Under the pieces are notes generated by a model, which was not told the origin of the DNA, made no database searches, and saw nothing but the letters and a program-made list of their open reading frames with translations. A DNA stretch of 64,000 nt from Prauserella_A sp040635515. Lineage in GTDB: Bacteria; Actinomycetota; Actinomycetes; Mycobacteriales; Pseudonocardiaceae. How positions within the stretch are numbered: the first letter of the stretch is position 1; every line of letters starts with the position of its first letter. Shown here in pieces: positions 52,085 to 60,616 of this stretch. A program made the translations under genes and the position numbers. The stretch lies in contig JBEYHY010000005.1 of the NCBI GenBank assembly GCA_040635515.1, forward strand, positions 186,001-250,000. The letters are read 5' to 3'.

Positions 52085-52705
52085 TCACGCCTGAAGCAGG
52101 TATCGAACCGCGAGGCTCGTGATCATTCCGCCACCGAACACGACGAGAACTCCGCCCGCGATGGTGGTGAGGCACGGCAGGATGCGGCTCATCCGGGCGA
52201 GCGCGCGTTTCGAACCGATCACCACGGCGACGAAAACATCCCAGACCAAGACTATGGTGAACATCCAGATGCCGTAGAGCACCCGTTCCAGCGCGGTGGC
52301 GGAGACGGCTGCGGCGATACTGACGTAGAACAGTGCGTTCTTCGGGTTGAGCAGTCCGGAAGCCACCCCGAGCCCACAGTTCCTCAGCCATGTCGTGTGC
52401 GCGACGTTCGGTTCGTGTCCAAGGTCGATCCGTGTTTTCGACCGGAGGAACGCGATTCCGGCGAAGACCAGAAATCCGCCGCCCGCCAGCTGGATCGCGT
52501 CGAGCAGCATCGGGTTCGAGATCACAGCGACGCCGGAGAACGCGGCGGTGATGAAGATCCCGTTTGCCGTCGCAATACCCAGGCACACTCCGGTGGCGCC
52601 CCGCCAGCCGCCCGTCATCGCCGTGCGGGCGATGAGAAAGAAATCGACACCGGGAATCAGCAGAGCCACACAATGCGCGACGGCGACGGCGACGAACTGT
52701 TCCAT
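52085..52705 (-). CDS. LysE family amino-acid/metabolite exporter
   Basis: The 206-residue protein is a typical LysE/RhtB translocator with six spans: ALLIPGVDFFLIARTAMTGG near the start (the family P-G-P/V-D motif), IQLAGGGFLVFAGIAFLRSK and GLLNPKNALFYVSIAAAV. It exports amino acids or related metabolites. The AraC gene at 52783 lies directly upstream on the same strand and probably controls it. Confidence 0.92.
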   Translation of the reverse strand: MEQFVAVAVAHCVALLIPGVDFFLIARTAMTGGWRGATGVCLGIATANGIFITAAFSGVAVISNPMLLDAIQLAGGGFLVFAGIAFLRSKTRIDLGHEPNVAHTTWLRNCGLGVASGLLNPKNALFYVSIAAAVSATALERVLYGIWMFTIVLVWDVFVAVVIGSKRALARMSRILPCLTTIAGGVLVVFGGGMITSLAVRYLLQA

Positions 52706-52782
52706 CTCACCCCTCGATACGTGACAACAAACCTGTCCAGCATCGAGCGCGGCGTCCGCGCGGGTCTTGTACGTTCTTGCGG

Positions 52783-53571
52783 TCAGCCTCGGTAGGCGCC
52801 CGGTGACGCGGCGACGTGGGCCCGGAAGATCCGGTGGAAGTGGCTCTGATCGGTGAATCCCAGCGCATGAGCGGTCTCGGCGATGGGCCGGCCTTCTCGG
52901 AGCATCCGCCGCGCCCTGACGATGCGGGCGTTCTGCCGCCAGGCCAGCGGAGGCAGGCCGGTGGCACGTCGCATCGCGCGGACGAGCTGATACGTGGTCA
53001 AGCCGACTGATTCGGCCAGTTCACCCAGCGGTGGGTTCGACTCCTCGGTGCGGAGCCGGTGCAAGACCGGACCCAGCCGGGCGAGAAGCTCAGGGTCCGC
53101 GTCACCGGCGACCAGATGCAGGGGCGAGGCGGCAACGACCTCGCGGAACAGGGCGGCAAACCGCATCGTGAGCTTCTCGCGTGCCTCGTCGGCGAAGATC
53201 GCGTCGTTCAGCGCGCTGGCCAGGTGGTACAGGCCGGGCCGGCGCAGCACCCTGATCCCGGCGAACAGGTGCTCGGCTTCCCGCCGGGGTGCGAGTGACG
53301 CGGCGCGGTTCTGATCGATGTGGATCATCTGATACCGCCACCGGCCCTCGCCGGGATTGCAGGCATGGACCCAGCCGGAGGGGATGACGACCACGTCACC
53401 GGCCTCCAGCCGGATCGTGCCATCGAGCTGACCGCTCAGCACCGAGGTTCCCTCGTCGATCGATCCGATCGACAACGTGTCATGAGCATGTGGCCGGTAA
53501 CAGGGTCTTTCCTGGCATGACCGCCGTGCCTCAAGACCAGGCAACCCGGTACTACGCCAGAACTCCGTCAC
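52783..53571 (-). CDS. AraC family transcriptional regulator (LysE-associated)
   Basis: The 262-residue protein has an N-terminal AraC-type cupin (RPHAHDTLSIGSIDEG; LEAGDVVVIPSGWVHACNPGEG) and a C-terminal helix-turn-helix pair (PLGELAESVGLTTYQLVRAM and IAETAHALGFTDQSHFHRIF). This is the form often paired with LysE exporters, here 77 bases upstream of one. It starts at GTG with GGAGG six bases before it. It probably activates the exporter gene in response to an amino acid. Confidence 0.9.
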   Translation of the reverse strand: MTEFWRSTGLPGLEARRSCQERPCYRPHAHDTLSIGSIDEGTSVLSGQLDGTIRLEAGDVVVIPSGWVHACNPGEGRWRYQMIHIDQNRAASLAPRREAEHLFAGIRVLRRPGLYHLASALNDAIFADEAREKLTMRFAALFREVVAASPLHLVAGDADPELLARLGPVLHRLRTEESNPPLGELAESVGLTTYQLVRAMRRATGLPPLAWRQNARIVRARRMLREGRPIAETAHALGFTDQSHFHRIFRAHVAASPGAYRG

Positions 53572-53755
53572 GCGGCCTCCGCCCGATCGCCGACTGTGTC
53601 ACGCCGAGGCCGTCAGGTTACGCCGTGGCGAGGCTCCGCTTCGCCGTCTGCCGGTTCGGCGGCCCGAACGGCAGTCCTCGTTGAGGGGGCTACGGCACCG
53701 GCGCGCTGATGCCCGCGCAGCGGCGGCGTCTGAGCCGAGCGGACGGCGTGCGATA

Positions 53756-53968
53756 TCAGCCCACCATTCCCAGCCCCACCAACAGAACCAACACCGTCAC
53801 TGCCAGCACGAGCACCGTACTCACCACGATCGTCGCGGTCGGAATGCCCTTCGGCGGATACGGTTGCGGAGCCGACAGCCCCGATGTCTGTCCCGCTTCC
53901 GGTGGCGTCTCCCCGGGTGGCACACCACCGCCCGGTTCGAGGCCCGGCACCTGGTCCGCCGAGTCCAT
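53756..53968 (-). CDS. DUF6480 family small membrane protein
   Basis: The 70-residue product has the DUF6480 signature VPGLEPGGGVPPGETPPEAG followed by a short linker and one C-terminal membrane span (ATIVVSTVLVLAVTVLVLLVG). The family is common in actinomycetes and often near stress genes; its function is unknown. The start at 53968 has a GAAGAG site; an ATG at 53998 would add ten charged residues. Confidence 0.8.
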   Translation of the reverse strand: MDSADQVPGLEPGGGVPPGETPPEAGQTSGLSAPQPYPPKGIPTATIVVSTVLVLAVTVLVLLVGLGMVG

Positions 53969-54146
53969 GGAATGGTGCTCTTCGCGGTCGCGGTTCATGT
54001 CAGGCGGGTTCCCGCCGTGTATCGCGGCGCAAACCTCGGTCTGTCCACTGCGGTCTGCTCCGTGCACTCGGCGACTGCCCGCTGAGCCGGTTTCTGCCGG
54101 TCTCGTCAACGGTGACTCACGCATGTGCCCGGTACCGCGTCGCGGC

Positions 54147-54782
54147 TCACGTAGCCGGGTAGTTCCGCTGACGCAGCAGGCTCGCCACATGCGCGGCGTT
54201 GGCGGCCAAGGATCTCGTCGTGGACGCGACCGCCTCGGGGGTGCTGTCCAGTTCGCGGTACTCCCGTGGGTTCATGGCCTCGGCATTCCAGTATGTGCCA
54301 CCTTGGGCAGCCACCGTGTAACCCATGTCGTTGAGCCCCTGGAACGCGTCCGCGATGATCTTGTGCGCGCCGTCCTCGTTGCCGACGACGGCAACGACCG
54401 CCACCTTGCCGTACAGCGCGGGCCTGTGCTGTTCGTCGGTCTCCGACAGTTCGGCGTCGAGGCGCTCCAGGACCCGCTGCGCGATGCTGGACATGTGCCC
54501 GACCCAGGTCGGCGTCGCGAACACGAGTACATCGGCGTCGTAGAGTTTTCGCCGCAGCCACGGCCATTGGTCGCCATCGCCCATGTCGGCTTCGACACCG
54601 GGACGCACGTCGTAGTCGGCAACCCGCACGGACTCGGTCTCGTAGCCGTGACCGGCGAGTTCCTCCAGCACCTGCCGCGCCATGACGTCGCTGCTGGATG
54701 GCGATGGCGAAGGCTTGAGGCTGCAGACCAACGCCAGTGCGCGTGGAGTGGCCGGCGAGGACGACGGTACGTGTTCGGACAT
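54147..54782 (-). CDS. Flavodoxin/NADPH-dependent FMN reductase family protein
   Basis: The 211-residue protein has the flavodoxin-like fold: ALVCSLKPSPSPSSSDVMAR is the phosphate-binding loop region, then DADVLVFATPTWVGHMSSIA, the WVGxxS FMN motif, and GKVAVVAVVGNEDGAHKI. It probably reduces quinones or flavins or protects against redox stress. GAAGGAGG precedes the ATG. It stands apart from its neighbours by 160 bases or more. Confidence 0.88.
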   Translation of the reverse strand: MSEHVPSSSPATPRALALVCSLKPSPSPSSSDVMARQVLEELAGHGYETESVRVADYDVRPGVEADMGDGDQWPWLRRKLYDADVLVFATPTWVGHMSSIAQRVLERLDAELSETDEQHRPALYGKVAVVAVVGNEDGAHKIIADAFQGLNDMGYTVAAQGGTYWNAEAMNPREYRELDSTPEAVASTTRSLAANAAHVASLLRQRNYPAT

Positions 54783-54945
54783 GACGAATCCTCCTTCGGC
54801 TCGACCAGAAGGGGCTACCCGCCTTGAGAACGCGAAAACTGGAGGAGCCAGGAGCAAAGCACGTCACAGCGCGGGTACCGCGCTGTGACGACGATGCCGC
54901 ACGAGCACACGAGTGCGCGCGGCGACCATCCGGTTGCCGCTTCCG

Positions 54946-55509
54946 TCAACCACAAGCCGGGTCGCGCCTGGCCCAGTTCGCGAGCCCGCGGATGACCTCG
55001 GCGCTCACCGGCGGACCGGAACTCCGGTGTGTGTCGTCGTACTGGCCGGCGGCGACGACGTTGAACCAGGTGCCGACGGTTTCCGGCGCGGGAAGCACCT
55101 CGTCGCTCAAGGACGCGGTGATCATCAGGTCCTCCCCGCAGCCGGTTTCGACCGCGACCGCCCAGCCGCGCTCGGCGGCCCAGATCAGGGCCGTGTCCCG
55201 GTCCGGATGGCCGGAGAGCCGTTGATCCAGCGCGACGTAGGCGCTGGGAGCGTCGGCCCACTCGCACCAGACCGCTTCGGGCCCGGCGCCCACCGCCGCC
55301 GCGACCCTGGCGGTGTAGTGCCGCAAGCCGCGTTCGGCCAGTTCGATCAGGGCCTCATCGGCGCCAGGGTCGTCCGGGCGGTCGTCGGAGAGGTCGGTGC
55401 CAGGCATCAGGATCACCGCACGTTGCCGGCCAAGCCGTGTACCGGGCGTTTCCTGTCGTGCGAGGCGGGCGGAGCGGTGGGGCTGTCCGGCGGCAAGAGT
55501 CGTTGTCAC
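54946..55509 (-). CDS. DUF6292 family protein
   Basis: The 187-residue protein contains the DUF6292 core: RGLRHYTARVAAAVGAGPEA, YVALDQRLSGHPDRDTALIW, AAERGWAVAVETGCGEDLMI. The family is restricted to actinobacteria, mostly Pseudonocardiales, and has no known function. The GTG at 55509 has an AGAGGAC site; an ATG at 55407 lacks one. A second, broken copy of this family lies at 10831-11122. Confidence 0.8.
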   Translation of the reverse strand: MTTTLAAGQPHRSARLARQETPGTRLGRQRAVILMPGTDLSDDRPDDPGADEALIELAERGLRHYTARVAAAVGAGPEAVWCEWADAPSAYVALDQRLSGHPDRDTALIWAAERGWAVAVETGCGEDLMITASLSDEVLPAPETVGTWFNVVAAGQYDDTHRSSGPPVSAEVIRGLANWARRDPACG

Positions 55510-55670
55510 TGCTGTCCTCTGTCGGGTCCGACCGTCGTGATGTCCGTGCTGGATCGCGGCGAACCGGCAATCGGCGCGGGGTGGCCCGGGAGGCGTCCCG
55601 GGGCCACCCGGCACCAATCACGACCACGGCCTGCCCGTTCCCGCGATCAGTCAGCCGATCACGTCCGTGG

Positions 55671-56105
55671 TCACGCGTTGATTTCCTTGCGAGTGGCCTG
55701 TCCGCTGATCTCGATCTTGCGGGGCTTGGCCTGCTCGGTGACCGGAATCCGCAGTGTGAGAACGCCCGCGTCGTAGTCGGCCCTGATCCGGTTGGTGTCC
55801 AATGTGTCACCGAGGAACAACTGCCGGGAGAACACGCCCAGAGGGCGTTCGGACACCTGCATCTCCACCGACTGATCGGTCACGGGCCGACGCTCCGCCT
55901 TGACGGTGAGCACGTTGCGCTCGATGTTCAACTCGATCGCATCGGGGTCGACGCCGGGCAGGTCGAAGGCGACGACGAACTCGTCCCCCGCGCGGTAGGC
56001 GTCAAGCGGCATCGCCGTGGGACGCGACCACGTCCCTGGCACGTTGTTGATGACCTGCTGGGTCAGCCGGTCGAGCTCGCGGAACGGGTCGGTGCGCATC
56101 AACAT
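55671..56105 (-). CDS. Hsp20/alpha-crystallin small heat-shock protein
   Basis: The 144-residue protein starts MLMRTDPFRELDRLTQQV and contains the alpha-crystallin domain with VAFDLPGVDPDAIELNIERN, LTVKAERR, and the closing A-x-x-x-x-G-V-L-T-L-R-I-P (ADYDAGVLTLRIPV). It is the HSP18 type of actinomycetes, an ATP-independent chaperone that holds unfolding proteins. GGGAGG precedes the ATG. It is divergent from its probable regulator at 56207; a perfect 8-3-8 inverted repeat lies between. Confidence 0.94.
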   Translation of the reverse strand: MLMRTDPFRELDRLTQQVINNVPGTWSRPTAMPLDAYRAGDEFVVAFDLPGVDPDAIELNIERNVLTVKAERRPVTDQSVEMQVSERPLGVFSRQLFLGDTLDTNRIRADYDAGVLTLRIPVTEQAKPRKIEISGQATRKEINA

Positions 56106-56161
56106 GACGTTTCCTCCCTGTCGTGTCAGCTCTGGTGTCGACGCACATCCCAGGTTTAACA

Positions 56162-56180
56162 TGTCATCGGAACGATGACA
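56162..56180. promoter_or_regulatory. Perfect 8-3-8 inverted repeat between hsp20 and its regulator
   Basis: TGTCATCG (56162-56169) and CGATGACA (56173-56180) are exact complements around GAA. The site lies in the only intergenic space between the divergent genes. It matches neither the CIRCE nor the HAIR (HspR) consensus. Confidence 0.8.
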
Positions 56181-56206
56181 AGTGTCCGCGTCACTGAAAG
56201 GTTGAC

Positions 56207-56842
56207 ATGCTGAACGACGGCACGACCGGATACACCACCGTCGAGGCACTGGCCCTGGTCCGGGAAGTGCTGGCTCGGACGCGGGCGGGCGCGGGAAGTC
56301 CCGGCGACTTCGTGGCGGCGCTCACGGTGCTGCGCGAACTGCGGGAGGAACTGGCGAGCTGGGAACCGGAGCTGATCACCGCGGCCCGCGAACAGCAGGT
56401 GAGCTGGGCCGCCCTGGCTCCCGCGCTCGGAGTCACCAGCCGCCAGGCGGCCGAACGCCGCTACCTGCGCCTGCGACCATCCGACAACGGTGAGAAGACC
56501 GGCGAGGAACGGATACGCGCCCAGCGCGACAAACGCGCGGGCGACCGGGCGGTCGCCGCCTGGGCCCGCGACAACGCGGCAGTCCTTCGTCAACTGGCGG
56601 GACAGGTCAGCGCCGTGCGCGGACTACCCCGCAACGCCCAGCACCGGGTCGACCTGGTCGGCCAGGCCCTCGCCGAAGACGACCCCGCCGACCTGCTGCC
56701 CCCGCTCGCCGACACGCACACCCATCTGGAGGCAACACACGCAAACCTGGCCGCGCGGGTGCGGACCCTCACCGACCAGGCGACCCAGGTACGCCACACC
56801 ACCCATGCGATGCGATCGAACCCGCCGTCGGCTCCGGAGTGA
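56207..56842 (+). CDS. HSP18-type transcriptional regulator
   Basis: The 211-residue protein is divergent from hsp20 and has a helix-turn-helix near residue 65: QQVSWAALAPALGVTSRQAAERRYLRL. The N-terminus (LREELASWEPELITAARE) and C-terminus are helical. This combination, always next to hsp18-like genes in actinomycetes, is usually annotated as an HSP18 regulator. It probably represses hsp20 and itself through the inverted repeat at 56162-56180. The ATG lies 6 bases after GAAAGG. Confidence 0.87.
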   Translation: MLNDGTTGYTTVEALALVREVLARTRAGAGSPGDFVAALTVLRELREELASWEPELITAAREQQVSWAALAPALGVTSRQAAERRYLRLRPSDNGEKTGEERIRAQRDKRAGDRAVAAWARDNAAVLRQLAGQVSAVRGLPRNAQHRVDLVGQALAEDDPADLLPPLADTHTHLEATHANLAARVRTLTDQATQVRHTTHAMRSNPPSAPE

Positions 56843-56936
56843 AACGACAGCCCGGCGACGCATACCCTCCGGGGCACACCCGGTCCGTCGCCGGGCATTC
56901 ACCGGGTCCGAGCGCGCTCCACCGGAACAGGGGCCG

Positions 56937-58011
56937 TCACTTCCCCATTTCGGCGGCGAGCATCGTCATCAGCGCGGGCAGTCCGCGGGCAGCCGCCCGC
57001 CGTTGGCGATCGGCGCCAGTGCCATCGCGAATGAGTGACCGCACCAACACGCGCACCGTCTCGAAGTCCTCCCTCAGCGCGGGACGAACGTGGTCGAGCA
57101 GGCGGGAAACCAGCCGGGCCGCGGGCACCCTGCGCGCGCAGCGGGTCCACTCCCGTTCCGGCGATGCCGTCGCGCGCCGCTGCCCACAACGCGGCGGCGG
57201 CCACCTGGTCGGACACGTGCGGAGCACAAACTCCGAGAGCCAGGTCGTCGAGCGCGCGCCGCACCAATGCCCGGCTGAGCAGAGCCTGAAGCAGAGCCTC
57301 GTTCGCGGTCATCGCCGTGTCAGCCACCCGGAACTCGATCGTCGGGAAACTGGCCGATTTGCGCGCGAGCCAGAACGTCATGCCCGCGTCCACCAGCGCG
57401 CCACAGGACACCAGCCGCGCGACTTCCCGCTCGTAGTCGTCGACACTCGCGAACCAGCGCGGGATTCCCGCACCGGGGAACCGGGACTGCAGCACCATGC
57501 GCCAGCTGCCGTATCCCGTATCGCGACCATCGTGGAACGGGGAATTGACGGACAACGCGAGCAGGGTCGGCAACCACGGCCGGACATGGTTGAGCACGGC
57601 GATCGCCGTCTCGCCATCAGGAACACCGACGTGCACATGGCAACCACAAGCCTCATAACCGGTCGCGATGTCCCGATAGGTGGCGTCGATGGCCGCGAAC
57701 CGGCCCTCGTTGCCCCCGGGACCGGGGCCGGGGCCGGAACACAAGCTCGTCCCTGACGCGGCGACCACTGCACCGTGCCGCCGGGCGAGGCCGCTCAGCA
57801 GACCGCGAGCCACGAGAAGCTGGTGCCGCAACGGACCCGGGGAATCGCATATCCCGGTCGCGGCTTCCACCTGGGTCTGCCGTAGCTCCTGGTGAAGTTC
57901 CGCTCCGCCCGGTAACCGCGGGCTGTCTGCCAGTACCGACTTCGCCCACGGCAGTGGAGTACCGGTCTCGGCGTCCAGCAGGAAGAACTCTTCCTCGACG
58001 CCGAAGGTCAC
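56937..58011 (-). pseudogene. Glutamate-cysteine ligase type 2 (YbdK-like carboxylate-amine ligase), frameshifted near the C-terminus
   Basis: From a GTG at 58011 (overlapping the upstream stop as GTGA) the frame encodes VTFGVEEEFFLLDAETGTPL, the GCS2 opening with its Glu triad, GCHVHVGVPD and SFPTIEFRVAD, all typical of YbdK proteins. Near 57130 the frame shifts: the family C-terminus continues one frame over as RRVPAARLVSRLLDHVRPAL and ends at 56937, while the original frame runs on without sense to 56899. One missing or extra base explains it. GCS2 proteins have weak glutamate-cysteine ligase activity; true substrates are unclear. Confidence 0.8.
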
Positions 58012-59492
58012 GGCTCCATCGGCGGGAGCGGACGAGTGGCCGGTCCCTGGATCACGGAACCGTCCGGAGCGAATCGGGAACCGTGACATGGGCAGTCCCA
58101 GGTTTTCTCGGCATTGTTGAAGGCGACGAGGCAGCCGAGGTGCGTGCAGCGTGCGTTCACCGTGTGCCGTCCGCCGTCCTCCGCGACATAGGTGGCGGCG
58201 AACCGGAAACCCGCACGCGTCACGGCACCCTCACCAGGACGAAGTGAGTCCGCCCTGGTTTCCCCACCCAGGGCACGGACGTGGTCGCCGACGAAGTACT
58301 TGGCGACCGTCAGGTTGTCGCGCGCCAGCGCGGGCGCCGAGCGCGGATCGAACCTGTTCGGGTCGTAGAGTCCTGCCTCGGGCGGGTCGTCGCCCCGGAT
58401 CAGTCGGTCCAGCAGCAGACCCGCCGCCGTTCCTCCGGTCATTCCCCACTGACCGAAGCCGGCGGCCACCCACAACCGCTTACTCCCGGGATGATACCGC
58501 CCCACATACGGGACACCGTCCACAGTGGATAGATCGTGTGCTGACCACCGATGAGTCAACGACGTCACCCCGAAGCCCGCCGCGGCTTCGGCGAGCGCCG
58601 CGTAGCGCGCCCCGACATCGACCCGCGCACCGGTCCGATAATGCTCACCCCCGACAAGCACGAGCCCGTCGTAGGAGCGAACCGACCTGTGCGTAACGGC
58701 GTCGAGATACATTCCGGGCGGAATCCGGCCTTCGCCGGCTACAACCAGGTCCCGCACGACGTTCAACCGCGCGAAGTACAAGCCTCTGTCGAGTATCGGG
58801 TAGTGGGTGGCGATCACGACATCGCGCGCCCGGACGCTCCCGTGTGCGGTGTGCACGACAGGAACGGTGCCCTCGTCGACCTTGCTCACCGGGCTACCTT
58901 CGAGAATGACGCCTCCGCGGTGTTCGACGGCAGCTGCGAGGCCCAGCAGCCAGCGGCGGGGGTGGAACTGCGCCTGCCCGGTGAACCGGACAGCACCGGC
59001 GGCGTCGACCGGCAGCTCGATATCCGGCACGAACTCCGCGGGCAGGCCCGCTTCGGCCGCCGCTTCCGCCTCCGATTCGAGCTGCCCGACCATCTGCCGC
59101 TCCGACGTGTGAACCAGGCTGTCGCGACGTTCGAAAGCACATTCGATCCCCAGTTCCGCCGACGTGGTGGCTATCCACTCCAGCGCGTCGAGCTGCGTAC
59201 GCCCGTACCGGCGAGCCGCCTCGGTGCCCTTGTGGGCGGCGAGCTGTGCGTACTTGAGTGCGTGCTGGGCACTGATCTTCGCCGTCGTGTGCCCCGATAC
59301 CCCACCGGCGACCCGGCCCGCCTCCAGTACCACGACGGAACGGCCTTCCGCGGCGAGCCGGTACGCGGTCGTCAGCCCCGCGATCCCGGCGCCCACGACG
59401 ACGACGTCGGCTTCCGAGGGAAGCGGCTGGTTCGCGCGGCCGGGTGCTGGTGCCGTGTCCAGCCACAACGACAGGGGATCGGGCAATCGCAT
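58008..59492 (-). CDS. FAD-dependent oxidoreductase with C-terminal Rieske [2Fe-2S] domain
   Basis: The 494-residue protein has a DAO-type FAD domain (VVVVGAGIAGLTTAYRLAAEG; VAGGVSGHTTAKIS; YVGRYHPGSKRLWVAAGFG) and ends with a Rieske domain: CTHLGC and CPCHGSRF give the two Cys and two His ligands. The fusion is common in actinomycetes and resembles glycine-betaine-demethylase-like or ring-hydroxylating oxidoreductases, but its substrate is unknown. Frames extend upstream to 59540; the ATG at 59492 begins the conserved part. The GCS2-like gene starts on its stop, so the two are co-translated. Confidence 0.88.
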   Translation of the reverse strand: MRLPDPLSLWLDTAPAPGRANQPLPSEADVVVVGAGIAGLTTAYRLAAEGRSVVVLEAGRVAGGVSGHTTAKISAQHALKYAQLAAHKGTEAARRYGRTQLDALEWIATTSAELGIECAFERRDSLVHTSERQMVGQLESEAEAAAEAGLPAEFVPDIELPVDAAGAVRFTGQAQFHPRRWLLGLAAAVEHRGGVILEGSPVSKVDEGTVPVVHTAHGSVRARDVVIATHYPILDRGLYFARLNVVRDLVVAGEGRIPPGMYLDAVTHRSVRSYDGLVLVGGEHYRTGARVDVGARYAALAEAAAGFGVTSLTHRWSAHDLSTVDGVPYVGRYHPGSKRLWVAAGFGQWGMTGGTAAGLLLDRLIRGDDPPEAGLYDPNRFDPRSAPALARDNLTVAKYFVGDHVRALGGETRADSLRPGEGAVTRAGFRFAATYVAEDGGRHTVNARCTHLGCLVAFNNAEKTWDCPCHGSRFAPDGSVIQGPATRPLPPMEP

Positions 59493-59552
59493 AGAGCCGG
59501 TATGCCCCCGACACTCAGCGGTCAAACGACTTCCGGCCACCCACCGTGACCG

Positions 59553-60014
59553 TCACGCCGCGCCACCTCGGCGACTCGTGGTCGTCCCCCGCGTGCCCAG
59601 CACGAGGCCGAGGCCGATCATGAGTACCGCCAGGCCGAGATGCAGCCAATTGTCGGCCGTGTTCAGCGGAACGAAGTTGGCGGCGGAGTCATGACCGATC
59701 AGCAGGCCGTAGAGCCACAGGACCGCGTAAACCACACCACCGCCGATGAGGTAGCCACGTGCTCCGCCCGCGGTACGTGCCAGGACGAAACCGGCGACGC
59801 CGAAGAGCAGGTGCACGATGTTGTGCAGCACGGACACGGCGAAAACGCCCAGCAACAGAGCACCGGAATGATGACCGGCGAAGGTCAGGCTGTCGTAATT
59901 GGTCGTGACACCGGGAACAAAGCCGAGAATGCCCACCACGAGGAACAACGCCGCGACGACCATCGCGGCGACCTGGCCGGAGCTTCGGGTGGCCGGTGCG
60001 CGGGTCTGCGCCAT
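59553..60014 (-). CDS. DUF4383 membrane protein
   Basis: The 153-residue protein has four spans and the DUF4383 pattern: VAALFLVVGILGFVPG, LLGVFAVSVLHNIVHLLFGVAGFVLAR, VYAVLWLYGLLIG and NTADNWLHLGLAVLMIGLG. The HNIVHLLFG and N-W-L-H residues define the family. It lies in the membrane; function unknown. It follows the FAD/Rieske gene's direction but is 60 bases upstream of it, so they may be one operon. Confidence 0.9.
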   Translation of the reverse strand: MAQTRAPATRSSGQVAAMVVAALFLVVGILGFVPGVTTNYDSLTFAGHHSGALLLGVFAVSVLHNIVHLLFGVAGFVLARTAGGARGYLIGGGVVYAVLWLYGLLIGHDSAANFVPLNTADNWLHLGLAVLMIGLGLVLGTRGTTTSRRGGAA

Positions 60015-60235
60015 GTGCAATCCTTCCGTCGTCACTGACACGTGACATCCGACTACCCGGCCCATCGCCGCCCACACTTGCCTCTCGCCTGGATGGTCGT
60101 TGCCTGCCGCGGCGTCGGCTTTGCGCATCCAATACCGCCATTGCCGCGCGTTGCCCGCCCGCGTGGCGGCAGGTTCGCCGGTCACCTCGATGCCGGCGGA
60201 AGCCAGCAACACCCGCACATCGCGGCGGGAGCGAG

Positions 60236-60505
60236 ATGACCAAGGCACGCGACATCGTTTTCAGGTACTTGCCGCCGGGAGGGACCGCGGTTCAGGCCGG
60301 AGACCTCGCATAGGGCGAAGCCGTGACCATCGGCGCAGACGACGAGGCGGAAGAGATTCCGCGCACGACGAGCGAGCACAAGGTCCGCAGGCTGCCGGTC
60401 ATCGACGGCCACGATCTTGTCGGGATCGTGGCCCAGGCCGATGTCGCCCGCGCTCCTCGCGATCCGAGGGTCGGTGACCTGCTAGAAGCCTTGTCGACCG
60501 ATTGA
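60236..60505 (+). pseudogene. CBS-domain protein remnant with internal stop and deletion
   Basis: A frame from ATG at 60236 begins MTKARDIVF, the normal CBS-protein start, but most of the first CBS domain is missing. It continues QAGDLA, hits TAG at 60311-60313, and then resumes in the same frame GEAVTIGADDEAEEIPRTTS and VRRLPVIDGHDLVGIVAQAD, the second CBS domain. Homologues read LAQG at the stop, so CAG to TAG explains it. The protein is unlikely to work. Confidence 0.75.
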
Positions 60506-60616
60506 GGGCGCCATGCAGCTGCAACCCCGGTCGCGAGCCCCGAACGCGGGCCGGTTGACACGCATAGGAACGGGTGGGACGGGTAGCCACCAAGCAGTTC
60601 GGACGGAGGCGTGTAC

